Positions 42,911 through 52,757 of a DNA stretch of 64,000 nt are shown piece by piece; the stretch's first letter is position 1, and each line of letters starts with the position of its first letter. The notes below the pieces were generated by a model, which was not told the origin of the DNA, did not search any database, and saw only the letters and a list, made by a program, of their open reading frames with translations. Source of the DNA: Albugo candida (taxonomy: Eukaryota; Oomycota; Peronosporomycetes; Albuginales; Albuginaceae); the NCBI GenBank assembly GCA_905220665.1, contig CAJNAR010000021.1, positions 62,001 to 126,000 on the forward strand, given 5' to 3'. The position numbers and the translations under genes are program-made.

Positions 42911-44479
42911 ATGGTTCAAGTCGACATATCGACACAACCAAGGGTGCTAGCGTCCACTTGTACTGACGTGGCAACCCTCATGAGTCACCCTGTTTTGGGT
43001 GATTGTATGATTGTTGATCAGTCATCACCCCTGTGTGATGACGTGGAAAGTACCCCCACCCCCAGTGTGACGGTACTGGTCAATACCGGTACTACAGGTG
43101 TCGGATGTGGTACCGGTGGTACATGCGGTACTATCGTTGCCTCGTCACAGGATGACCCAAAGGCAACTGCAAGTGTGGACGACACTAAAAGTCCCACTTT
43201 GGCTGACCTGATCAGGTCACAGGAGTCCTTGCGTAAGGACCAGGCTAGAGCTCGGGCGAAATTTCGCGTGGAGCTTCCAAAGCCTAAAGCCTCGGACATC
43301 GAGTCTATTATGCGATTGTATGCTGATGGACAACATCCCGAGTGGTCGGTGTTGGCAGAAAAATTGGAGGCAGCGAGGCCTTTTAAGGTCTCCAAGGCCA
43401 CCTTTCCCATGATTCTGGAAACAGGTCAAGCGTTGGTGCGTACTCCAAATGGAAAAATCCTGTCTTCCCTTATGAAGGATCATGGGAATCCAGTATTCGA
43501 GAGTCTACTGGAGAGCAGAGCCATTGCTCAAGTCTCAAAGATGCCTGGTGGCAATCTTCGAGTGATGGTCTCCACCGAGGATGCTTGTCAACAGCTGGAG
43601 TGCCAGCCGATAACCATCCTCGGGTCTCAATACTTTTTTCGGGAGTACGATTCTCTCGAATCCAAATACTATCTGGATATATTTGGAGTGGGCGTGGAGG
43701 AAGAACGGATTCCGATTTTACGTTCCCTTCACAGTCTAGGATGTCCAGTAGTCTTTGCTACTTTCCGCGAAACTGTTCCGTGCAAGGGTATCGTGATGTC
43801 GACGTGGAGAGTGTACTTTAGTACTCCTACATGCCCTCCACAGCTGGTCCGCATCGGTAAAGTATGCGAACAAATTGCATACGAAAAGATGCTTTACCCT
43901 GTGCGAGGGAAACACGCTCCTATCCCATCGGAACGACCACGTTTTGGTCAACGTGGTCCTTATTGCTTGGATTTGTGCGCTATATCAACCACGGGAGCAC
44001 GGCAACAACAATCGAACAAGCAAAAGAAAAAGCAAAACCACATTCAAAATCAACCGCAACAGAAACCACAACAGCAACCAAAACAAACAAACGCGCCAAC
44101 GGAGCTCGTGGTGGCACCACAAAAAGTAGTGAAGCCAGTTCTCAGTCAAGAATTGAAAGCGAGGAAACCTGACCGGAAGCTATCCGATCAAATCTCGTTG
44201 GAGCTCAACACTCCCCCCACTATCACACCACCAGGAGCACAAGCTTTATTGCAACACACACCTCCCATCCTCCAACTGACCAGTCAGTCATACTCCCAAC
44301 CACGGGTAGAGCGGGATGGGGATGTATCCATGAAGTTGGCTTGGACGAGTGGAAAACGTAATCGGGTGGAGCCGTTCGACCAAATGGTCTCCAAAGCACC
44401 ACCTCTTGCGCTTCCAAAACTAGCGACGAGTAACTTTTTTCCGTGCTCGCAACTATGGAGGTGGAGATCGAAGAAGTAA
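42911..44479 (+). CDS. LINE ORF1, gag-like nucleic-acid-binding protein
   Basis: 522 residues from ATG 42911. The N-terminal 80 residues are Thr/Val/Gly-rich. A structured middle (KPKASDIESIMRLYADGQHP to about residue 340) includes LRVMVSTEDACQQLECQPIT and YLDIFGVGVEEERIPILRSL, in the style of the RRM-like cores of LINE ORF1 proteins. The C-terminal third is basic and Gln/Lys-rich (QQQSNKQKKKQNHIQNQPQQ), a likely RNA-binding tail. No CCHC knuckle is seen. Codon use and Gln/Asn content differ from the flanking host genes, as expected of a mobile element. Confidence 0.7.
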   Translation: MVQVDISTQPRVLASTCTDVATLMSHPVLGDCMIVDQSSPLCDDVESTPTPSVTVLVNTGTTGVGCGTGGTCGTIVASSQDDPKATASVDDTKSPTLADLIRSQESLRKDQARARAKFRVELPKPKASDIESIMRLYADGQHPEWSVLAEKLEAARPFKVSKATFPMILETGQALVRTPNGKILSSLMKDHGNPVFESLLESRAIAQVSKMPGGNLRVMVSTEDACQQLECQPITILGSQYFFREYDSLESKYYLDIFGVGVEEERIPILRSLHSLGCPVVFATFRETVPCKGIVMSTWRVYFSTPTCPPQLVRIGKVCEQIAYEKMLYPVRGKHAPIPSERPRFGQRGPYCLDLCAISTTGARQQQSNKQKKKQNHIQNQPQQKPQQQPKQTNAPTELVVAPQKVVKPVLSQELKARKPDRKLSDQISLELNTPPTITPPGAQALLQHTPPILQLTSQSYSQPRVERDGDVSMKLAWTSGKRNRVEPFDQMVSKAPPLALPKLATSNFFPCSQLWRWRSKK

Positions 44480-45387
44480 CAGCGGTTGCCAATCCAGAGA
44501 ATGGCAATCGCGTCCAAATCATCCCCGTGAAAGCACGGATGCCAAAAGAGGTGGCCACCTCGAAAGAGGCGGCACACTTTTATCAAAAACGTCATACAAC
44601 AATCGAGAAATCGGAACGACCAACCCGAGTTGGTGAAATAGGGGAGCTGATGGAAATCGATTCGAAAAATGCCCTTCACTCACTCCGACCGGACAAGCTG
44701 GTTCAAGCGGATTCTTGCATCCCTCATGTGCGGAAGCTAATCCAGTTCTGCACAAATCCGGACAAAATCATCCGAGCGGCACTTGATCATCCGATCACGA
44801 TGAATGGTGTGCTACTTGCATGTATGGAGTCGAATGATAAAGCTTTGGATGAAGTGGCTCATCTACTTATGATAAATCGCGTTTTTGCAACTCACAATCT
44901 CGGCGAAGATGTTACGTTTGCGACACGATGGAGTCGCCACGTTGGTGGAAAAGTTCCCTCCAAGCGATCTGTACTGTTCGAGAAAGTAATGTCGTGGTGG
45001 ACGTCAGTGCCGGACATCGTTATCGGTTTGACTCGAGCAACGAAAGCTCTCGCGTTGTTGGAACTTTTATTCATGTGTACTGCTCCGACATTCTACACCA
45101 ACGACCACTGGATCCAATATCTCACCGATGGACCAGTGATCTGGATTCCGGGTCATCATTGTCGTTTACTTCCAACCAATGTGATCATATCCTTCTTCCG
45201 CTCCGACGTTGGCATAAAGTGTTGGTCGCAATGGTTTGGAGGTAGATGGCGTGGACTTCTCCATGGTGACATCGCTGAGCTTTCCGTCAATCTCAGCTTT
45301 TTTCCAGAGGAGCACACAACACTTCACCTCTCACAACAAGATGGTGAAATGAGGTTGATTACTGGTCCACTTCAGCGTGAATGCTAA
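44455..45387 (+). CDS. LINE second ORF, unknown
   Basis: 310 residues from ATG 44455, which overlaps the last 25 bases of ORF1 in another frame. The frame is also open 5' of this ATG to 44443. The sequence contains hydrophobic helices and Trp-rich segments (FEKVMSWWTSVPDIVIGLTR, CWSQWFGGRWRGLLHGDIAE) with no recognised domain. It may be a true separate ORF or the C-terminal half of ORF1 displaced by a frameshift near the T6 run at 44434. Its stop overlaps the start of the endonuclease frame by 11 bases. Confidence 0.55.
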   Translation: MEVEIEEVTAVANPENGNRVQIIPVKARMPKEVATSKEAAHFYQKRHTTIEKSERPTRVGEIGELMEIDSKNALHSLRPDKLVQADSCIPHVRKLIQFCTNPDKIIRAALDHPITMNGVLLACMESNDKALDEVAHLLMINRVFATHNLGEDVTFATRWSRHVGGKVPSKRSVLFEKVMSWWTSVPDIVIGLTRATKALALLELLFMCTAPTFYTNDHWIQYLTDGPVIWIPGHHCRLLPTNVIISFFRSDVGIKCWSQWFGGRWRGLLHGDIAELSVNLSFFPEEHTTLHLSQQDGEMRLITGPLQREC

Positions 45388-46480
45388 GGGCTCCTCGATT
45401 ATTTCAACGTGGAACAATATCTCAGCACTCACGGTGAATGTTAATGGAATACATAAAAACGGTCATCTTTTTATCGACCACATCGTATCACAATACTCCA
45501 TTTGTTGTGTTCAAGAAACCAAGTTTCACGATCACAACCAACTGGAATCATTTCAATTTTTATTATCCTCAAAAATGCAGCACAAAATGTTTGTCAATGA
45601 TCACAACAGTGCTTTTCTCCATCCGACTCAAAACCGCAGTGGCGGCGTCATGACAATCCTTCGTTCGGACTTTCCCGGTTATACAACAGCTGAAGAACTC
45701 ACCGATCGAAGCATTCGAAATCGTTATTTGGTTCTGCGTCTTCTCATTCACGATGCACCGGTGTATATTCACAATGTATATGCACCGGTCAAGGCCGAGG
45801 AACGAGTGAGTTTTTATGAGTTATTGCTTTCCAATACTTTCGAATCGACCGCATCACATATCGTATTTGGTGATTTCAACACACCACTCGATCCAGCTAT
45901 CGATGCTTCGAGTGGAACAATTCGACACGAACCAAGTCGATTAGCGTGTTTGGAATGGCTTTCACAGTTGGGTGTGGTAGACGCTTGGCGAATCCAGCAT
46001 CCGACTGAAAAAGTATTTACAGGACCATTACCGCGCAAGAATCGACTTGATTATATCTGCATGTCGGAAGAGCTATTCAATATGGTATACAAAAGCTCTG
46101 CGTATTTTCGTTCACGACATGCGGGAGATCATCTGGCACAAAAAGTAACTTTTGCAAATCCAACTCAATCACCCGGTCGAGGATATTGGAAATGCTCATT
46201 ACGACTATTTGAATATCCTAAAGTTGTCGAAGCTATCAAATTGGAAGCGAATTTGGTGCTCAACCAGTTACGGACAACTTCGAATCCCGGTAAAATAAGG
46301 GAAAGTTGGAAGACGAAAATCAAGAAACAGCTTCAAGGAATCGAAAAAAAGGTTGCACAAGATAGCCGACGTGATGTTGAGTCTAGCCAGCGTGTTTTGG
46401 AAGTCGCAGCAGCTCGATATCGCATCCACGACACCAATGAGTCACGGTACTTTTACGAATCGAGTCTCGAACAATTTTGA
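45377..46480 (+). pseudogene. LINE ORF2 part 1: AP endonuclease domain
   Basis: An apurinic-type endonuclease fold: ISALTVNVNGI with the metal-binding N, SICCVQETKF with the catalytic E, FGDFNTPLDPA with D-x-N, RLDYICMS, and AGDHLAQKVTF with the terminal D-H. The frame has no ATG before these motifs (it opens with GTG 45377), so translation would need reinitiation at a non-AUG codon or a +1 shift from the preceding ORF. It stops at a TGA (46478-46480) that interrupts a frame continuing in the same phase into the reverse transcriptase; the copy is therefore broken here. Confidence 0.85.
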
Positions 46481-48346
46481 CTTTCAGTCGAAAACAACGC
46501 GAAATACAACCAAGATGAAAGCTTCGACCATCACGTGAAGCATATAGAGAACTCTTCAAAGTATTTTTTTCGCCCTCCGGATAGTTCTTGTCGTCGCGTG
46601 CCGATCGAAAATGTTACCAAAAAATGTGGTACAGTGACATCGAACCCGAGGGAGATTATTGACGAATTCAGAGATCATTGGGGTGGTGTCATGGGCTCTC
46701 TTTATAGCTCAGAGACCGACTCATATGATCCAAGTGAAAGAAAGCAAAAAAAGTTACTCGATTCGATTCAAGTTTCACTTGCCTCAGCAGAGCAAGACCG
46801 TCTCTCCACTCGGTTAAGTACGACCGAGATGGCGGAAGCGATCAAGCACATGCGGAGTAGTTCTTCTCCAGGTATGGATGGACTACCAGCTGCATTTTAT
46901 CAGCTTGATCCGGAAACGTTTGGCGAGTGTCTGAAGATCGTGTTCGAATATCAGCTGGAAAGAGGAATTCTACTTCGATCACAACGTCACTCAGCAATAA
47001 CATTATTGTACAAAAAAGGATCACGAGGTGATCCTGGCAACTATCGACCGATCGCACTACTTTGTGTCGATGTAAAAGTACTTTCAAAAGTGTTGGCGTA
47101 TCGATTGCAACGTTTTTTGCCAAAATTGATCCATCAAGATCAAAAAGCATTCGTGCGAGGAAGGTCAATGCATCATCATATTCGACATCTCACCGACATC
47201 CAAGACTTGGTCACTCATCGTGGGGAGGAAGCTTATGCGACTTTTCTCGACTTTGAGAAAGCTTATGATCGAGTCAATTGGACGTACATGTTTCGCGTTT
47301 TGGAAAAAATGGGCGTTGGAAAAAGTTTCATCGACTGGGTTCGTCTTTTGTACAATAACACAAAGGCGCAGTTGATGATTAATGGAAATATCACACCATC
47401 TATTACACCACAACGTGGAGTGAAACAAGGTGATCCTCTCTCAGCATTACTTTTTCTGATGACGATCGAACCTTTAGGAAATTTACTTCGACAACATGAA
47501 GAACATGGCATTTGGATTAATAGCACGACTGTCGCAACTGGATTATTTTTTGCGGACGATTCGACATTGCTTTCAGAGACACCAAATGGTGTTTTGACGC
47601 AACTCGAACTCGTCCAAGTCTATTGCGATGGATCGGGTGCGAAACTCAACTTGAGTAAATCATCTTTGCTCTCGTTGAATCGGACCATGCCGTGTCCACG
47701 TATTCCCAATTTGACCATAATGGGTCCGGAGGATTCGGTCAAGTATTTGGGTATTCCGTTCGGCCAGAAACCAACTCATTCGATGGTTATTTCAACTCTC
47801 GACAAGCGTTTTTACGATGGGTTTGGTGTATGGTTTCGACGAGCACGAACTGTCCGTGGTCGACTACTGGTTGCGCAGACGATGATTTTATCACGTTTGT
47901 GGCATTACACGATGCACGTAGACATACCAGCAGTGACTATTCGACAGTGGCAATCGATGTTAAATCGATTTGTGCTTGGTCGGAAACACAAAAAAGATTC
48001 AAAACATGTTCACCTACTCAGCAAAGAGTTTTTATATCTTCGCCGACAAGATGGTGGACTACAAGTTCCTTTTTTGGTGGGACGACTAAAGCTACAACGT
48101 ATTCAATTCCTTCAGCAGTTCGCATCCGATGCGTCAACAATTATTCCTGCGAATTGGACAACTGCTTCGACGGAATTATACAACTTATCCAACCTCCCTT
48201 TGGACCACACAAGCCGATGGATATATTCACCATCGCACCAAATCGACATGGGAAAATGGTTCAATGGGAGAGCATATCGTCATGGTGGAAACAAGCATTT
48301 AGAATGTGGCATCAGATGGATTGGAGCATTTCAATATCAGATTTAA
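46481..48346 (+). pseudogene. LINE ORF2 part 2: reverse transcriptase domain
   Basis: In the same frame as the endonuclease, after the TGA. RT blocks in order: SSSSPGMDGLPAAFYQ (block 1), NYRPIALLCVDVKVLSKVLA (2), QKAFVRGRSMHHHI, YATFLDFEKAYDRVNW (A, catalytic D), QRGVKQGDPLSALLFLMTIE (B), GLFFADDSTLL (C, FADD instead of YADD), and KYLGIPFG (E). Thumb helices follow. The frame degenerates near 48260-48300, where a one-base shift moves the protein into another phase. Confidence 0.93.
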
Positions 48347-49557
48347 ATGTTTCACAACGCCGTCAGTACTACATGGAGCAGCTGATGTGGTTTCACTGCG
48401 ATCAAAAATTACATTACGAAGCTGCTACTCGTCATCCGAGTACGCAGAACGTCTGGTACAATCTTGGCATGGTGGATGAACCACATCGAACATTTCGAAA
48501 AACGTTTGCTACACTTTTCGACGTTCGAAGTTTGCAAGACTTTTTTCGTGAAAGCGACACATGGCCAACGAAGGAAGATTTCGTCGCCAAATATTACAAC
48601 GACCAAGAGCTGAACACATCCGATATGTCTGAAGAAAAGTTGCTGAGTCGACTTTACAATGAAGTCACTCAGATTCTCCAGCGTATCCACTCGACGATTG
48701 GTCTCATCACTTGGATTATACCAACCACAAGTGGCAGATCATTTTATGTGGGAGTAAAAAGCAAGGAAAGGAAACATTATTTTCCATCTATTCCACGCTC
48801 ACAACTCTCACGAATCGTCTGGAAACCTCCCGAACCAACCAAGAGTCATCCGATGTCGACACATTGGTCATCACGGGAGAGATCGGACGCACTGGATTCA
48901 GAACGAGTTCGAACTTTTATGGCTACATCACGGCATCTTCGACAACGTGTATTACCAATTTTCGAGGATTTACAGTTTCGTCTCGCCTTTCGGATGTTTC
49001 CAGTTCGATCTCGTTTCTGGTTCTTAAAGGATATTCAGCCCGACATTATATTGTGCACGCAGCCTTTGTGTGGGGCAGTGGAAACCGATCAACATCTCTT
49101 TCTCGAGTGCGACCACACGGCACAGTTATGGAGGGAGTTACTCCCTAGTTGGGATCAGTTTTTCTCCTCTCGACCACGTTGGACGCATATTGCATGTGCA
49201 ATCGTACCAACACTACGGTCGGATTGGAAAGACTATTTCGACATTATCTCAGATTTATGGCTTGCATTGCAAGCGGTGACACTGCACTTCGTCTGGACAG
49301 ATCGGAATCGTCGTTTGTTCGATCATCGATCAGCAACTCCGACAGTTCCAGCACTTTCCGTGATCTACACCACGTTTAGTGCGCACGTTCGGTACTTTCG
49401 AAGACAGTGTTACGACCAAGAGGAACGCATTGGGCTTGCAAAGGTACTGGATCAACTCGCAACGCAAGGATCATTTGGTGGATTTTCCAGAAGCCGAAGA
49501 TCATTACTGCGGGTACGGCACAGACAAGTCAAAAGGCAAGTGCAACTCAGATCCTAG
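48260..49557 (+). pseudogene. LINE ORF2 part 3: connector and zf-RVT knuckle
   Basis: The frame opens from 47692, but only the part after about 48260 is the continuation of the RT protein; the earlier part overlaps the RT in a shadow phase. It contains a Trp-rich connector and the reverse-transcriptase zinc-binding module zf-RVT: FRLAFRMFPVRSRFWFLK, then C-T-Q-P-L-C-G-A-V-E-T-D-Q-H-L-F-L-E-C followed by LWRELLPSWDQFF. The C-x4-C-x7-H-x4-C-type spacing is intact. A basic tail (RVRHRQVKRQVQLRS) ends the element. No RNase H domain is seen. Confidence 0.85.
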
Positions 49558-49690
49558 TTCTAGTTGGCTGGTTCTGCTCACCGTAGTGTGGCGCACACCA
49601 ATTTGCAAACCACGGTACTTTTGGACCATTTTTACAACTTTACAACTTTTTCAACTTTACAGCTTTACAGCATTTACAAGCTGAACACAG

Positions 49691-49728
49691 TCTCGTATTA
49701 AGGGGGCTGAGGCTACTGCGATACGAGA
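49691..49728 (+). repeat. Hairpin at the LINE 3' end
   Basis: TCTCGTAT at 49691-49698 is the exact reverse complement of ATACGAGA at 49721-49728, with a 22-base loop rich in G. It follows the degenerate TTTACAACTT-type repeats after the last ORF. Stem-loops here are used by several LINE reverse transcriptases to recognise their own RNA. Confidence 0.6.
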
Positions 49729-50440
49729 TTATCAACGAGGGACATATTACCGTCTCTCACAGGTATTTCACGAAACGTTTTTTATATGTATATGTGTTAT
49801 TTAAGATAGCCTATGCAACTAGAGAAGTCAGTTAGTCTAATTCTAGTAATATAGACATCTTCAACTGAAGATATCGGCGAGACTTGGCCGATTACCGGTA
49901 TTCTTTGGTATGCACCACATTATACTGAACAGAGCCATCTAATTAGGACTGAAATATGAGTGGCACTTGCATAACAACTTGTCTGTGCCGTTACCGGCAG
50001 CAATGATCGTCTAGCGTACTGACTTCATGTTATTTGCAATGCACTCATAAACTATCCTTTTGAGTACGTATCGATCCATTGTACATCAGAAGGTGATGGG
50101 AATGTAGAGCGCAGACTCATCTGGGCAAATAGAACAGACGAGTAATGTCACACCTTTTTATTAAGCGGATGAGAATATGTCAGAGTGAAATACATGCCAC
50201 CTTGTCCCTATATTTGACGCACAGTAGCAACTGAGATCGATTTTAAAGAACTATTCCGGTCATTTTCCAGGGACGGCTGTGTGTTGCTCGAAATTGATTC
50301 TAGTACTACAGTATTCCATGCTGGAGGAGTATTGGTCCTCTCTAGTGAACTTACTTGAGTATATGATATTTGTCCAATCACACTGTCTATTCAAGCATAA
50401 ATAGCCAATAGGCTCACTCCTACTATTTAATGACACAAGC
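49729..50440. other. Intergenic region, no feature seen
   Basis: About 710 bases between the LINE and ZC3H15. AT-rich and without a convincing frame. A minus-strand frame at 50260-50706 (148 codons, Phe/Ser-rich) is the antisense of ZC3H15 exon 1 and its leader. Confidence 0.5.
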
Positions 50441-51777
50441 ATGCCACCAAAAAAACGTGCACAATCAACGAAATCAGAGCAAAAGCGCAAGGACAAACTT
50501 TTGGAAGACAAGACATTTGGGTTAAAAAACAAAAACAAAAGTAAAAATGTACAAAAGTATATTGCTGAAGTCACGAAGCAGGTCAAAGGCGCAAACACTC
50601 GCGTTGATCGACTGAAGGAAAGAGAAAAATCAAACGTGAAGAAAAACAAAGAACTGATGGATGAAACAATGAAAAATATATTCGCAGCGGCGATTATACA
50701 ACCCAAGGTTGTTTTCTTTTAAGAAACAGCTTCCATTCTGCTTCAATGACTGTCTTGATGCATTGTCACAGGTACCTCCAGGCGTCGACCCAAAGTCACT
50801 ATTGTGTCAGTTCTTCAAGCTTGCTACTTGCGCAAAAGTACATCAATATGTTTTTGAAATTGGATATACAATGACACGTATCAACGAATAGGGAAGTCGA
50901 TGCAAGTTCTCACACGATCTCAACGTGGGCAAAAAATCTGCTAAAATTGATCTTTACACTGACAATCGCGAACCTGAAAAAGAAATCGGTACTATGTCAA
51001 TAAATTGTTTCCCATTGTTTTCTTGCTTACAATAAAACAGATGTTATGGATACGTGGGATCAGAACAAACTGGAATCAGTTATTCAAGAGAAACACGGAG
51101 AAAAAGTTTCCAAGCAGACGGAGATTGTAAGCACCTATTTCTATTTTGCAATTATAATGGTATCACACGTGAGAGTGAAGGTCTGTAAACACTTTCTCGA
51201 TGCGATTGAAAAAAATCTCTACGGCTGGTTCTGGGTCTGTCCGAATGATGGTAAAAATTGCAAGTAAGTTAAGCGGTTGAAGCGCACAATCAATAGGTCT
51301 GATAATTTCTTGTTAAGATATCGGCATGCGTTGCCACCGGGCTATATGTTCAAGTCAAAGAAAGATCGTGAATTGGAGAAGGCAAATGCACGCGAAGAAA
51401 TATCTATCGAAGAGATAATCGAACAGCAACGCGCTAAGCTTGGTGCTACTGGAGGAACGCCTGTCACCGAAGAGACTTTGAAGAAATGGAAAGCTGACAA
51501 GTTACAGCGGAAGATAAATGAAGGAGAAGCAAAACGGAAAGAAGAGGCTAAGAAAACAGGAGGCCGCGGATTGAGTACGTACTACTGGTTTTATTCTATT
51601 ATTTACGTGTTTGAATCACACATTTGGTGTCAAATTGCAGATGTTCTAAGCGGAAGAGCTTTGTTCTCGTATGATCCCACGTTGTTTCGAGATGACGATG
51701 ATGCAGATGATGACCGATATTCTGTCAAGAGCGATGAGAATGAGGATCCTGCCGCTGTGGATTGTGCAAATGCATAA
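50441..51777 (+). CDS. ZC3H15: ZC3H15 / DFRP1 (Tma46) zinc-finger protein
   Basis: Seven exons: 50441-50707, 50772-50837, 50892-50988, 51041-51126, 51181-51263, 51318-51574, 51641-51777. The six introns are 52-66 nt, and together the exons give 330 residues. It starts [20 protein letters not shown] and has [20 protein letters not shown]. The first CCCH finger, [19 protein letters not shown] (C-x7-C-x5-C-x3-H), is assembled across two exons. The second is [20 protein letters not shown] to NCKYRH. Coiled basic and acidic DDDDADDD tails follow. DFRP1 stabilises the ribosome-associated GTPase DRG1. It is the most intron-rich gene in the window. Confidence 0.93.
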
Positions 51778-52297
51778 TTGGGCAGAGCAGACGATTGTGT
51801 GAAGGTAGTAACAGCTGGTTGAGGTGCATGTAAATTTGTCTTCGGATGCGGGTTTCTCATTCAGACCAATACTCGAAAAGAATTTGCATTTGGCTGAGAT
51901 GCACTGCCGTAAAAGAATTTAGACTAGGCCGATTGATATAATTGCTATCAATACAGTTTTGCATATAGCTCATTCATCATCTGTTTGTTGTAAACCTTCC
52001 ATAATGTTGTCACATATACCTGCCAATTGCTTCGATAAACGAGCCCGCCGCTGTGATTCAAACCTAACGTGAGTAATTCCACGACTATACAGTTCATTTT
52101 TCATACTATCTGGCTGCTTTCCAATAATTTAGAAATCTCAACTTGTGTAAGGTCCCCTTCTTCTCTCCACTTTCTATCACAATGTTGGAGTTAGTACTTG
52201 ATGTAGCATACTGTTGACTTGATGAACCGATAAGCGAGCGCCAAATTGTCAATCACTTGATGAAGCTATCACGAAACTATCACGTCAGATAATACCA
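51778..52297. other. Convergent intergenic region
   Basis: 520 bases between the ZC3H15 stop and the end of a minus-strand hypothetical frame. A possible extra 3' exon of that hypothetical lies around 52160-52215 on the minus strand (reading MLHQVLTPTL then stop), but the splice is unproven. Nothing else seen. Confidence 0.4.
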
Positions 52298-52627
52298 CTA
52301 CCTGAATACACGAACCTGCAGCATGACTTCATCCAAAGACGAGCATGCATCACTTTCAGCTATTGTCGGGGAAGAGGGAATGCTCGGACTGGGCGGATGC
52401 CTGACATTGCAATCATTCATGTCTTCATGCACATTAGTCTGATACTTTTCCACGCAATCCGATTCGTGTGAATTCGACCGGAATCGCTTATTATCAACTT
52501 TCGCTATCAAGTTTCCATTACTCTGCACCATTATATTGCTTTGACAACCTTCTTTCTTCTCAAGTACACCATTCTTAATATCGCAATCGAACGAATTAAA
52601 GGCTTCAACTTCCTGCGCCAGTGACAT
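52298..52627 (-). CDS. Hypothetical Ser/Asn-rich protein
   Basis: A 109-residue frame from ATG 52627 (MSLAQEVEAFNSFDCDIKNG). Polar, with a Pro/Ser cluster (HPPSPSIPSSPTIAESDACS) and a predicted disordered character. No domain recognised. A GTAGTG donor at its end could splice it to a short downstream exon. It is upstream-adjacent to the kinase end on the same strand with 130 bases between. Confidence 0.4.
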   Translation of the reverse strand: MSLAQEVEAFNSFDCDIKNGVLEKKEGCQSNIMVQSNGNLIAKVDNKRFRSNSHESDCVEKYQTNVHEDMNDCNVRHPPSPSIPSSPTIAESDACSSLDEVMLQVRVFR

Positions 52628-52757
52628 AACAAAACTTCAACCACAAGTGCAACGTCACATACATTCCACGCGAACATAAGACGAATGGATGATAAGTGCG
52701 CTCTCCTGGAACACTATCGAGCAAAAAAGCAGCCAAGATCTATTTGTTCATTAACTG

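Larger units (their letters stand above)
42817..49728 (+). mobile_element. LINE-type non-LTR retrotransposon (L1/Tx1-like), broken copy
   Basis: The element carries, in order, ORF1 (42911-44479), an overlapping second ORF (44455-45387), an AP-endonuclease region, a reverse transcriptase with FADD active site, and a zf-RVT zinc knuckle ending at 49557. The 3' region holds short TTTACAACTT-like repeats (49627-49675) and an 8-bp hairpin (49691-49698 with 49721-49728); there is no poly(A). The endonuclease/RT frame is interrupted by one in-frame TGA and one frameshift. Both boundaries are inferred: the 5' edge is placed at the tRNA-Ala gene because the leader of ORF1 starts there, and the 3' edge at the hairpin. 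No convincing target-site duplication was found. Confidence 0.85.

Noticed and set aside
47692..48259. 5' part of the long frame ending at 49557
   Set aside because: Overlaps the reverse transcriptase in another phase; the RT motifs are in the other frame, so this stretch is a shadow.
50260..50706. 148-codon minus-strand frame
   Set aside because: Antisense of ZC3H15 exon 1 and its 5' leader; Phe/Leu/Ser-rich shadow of a Lys-rich exon.
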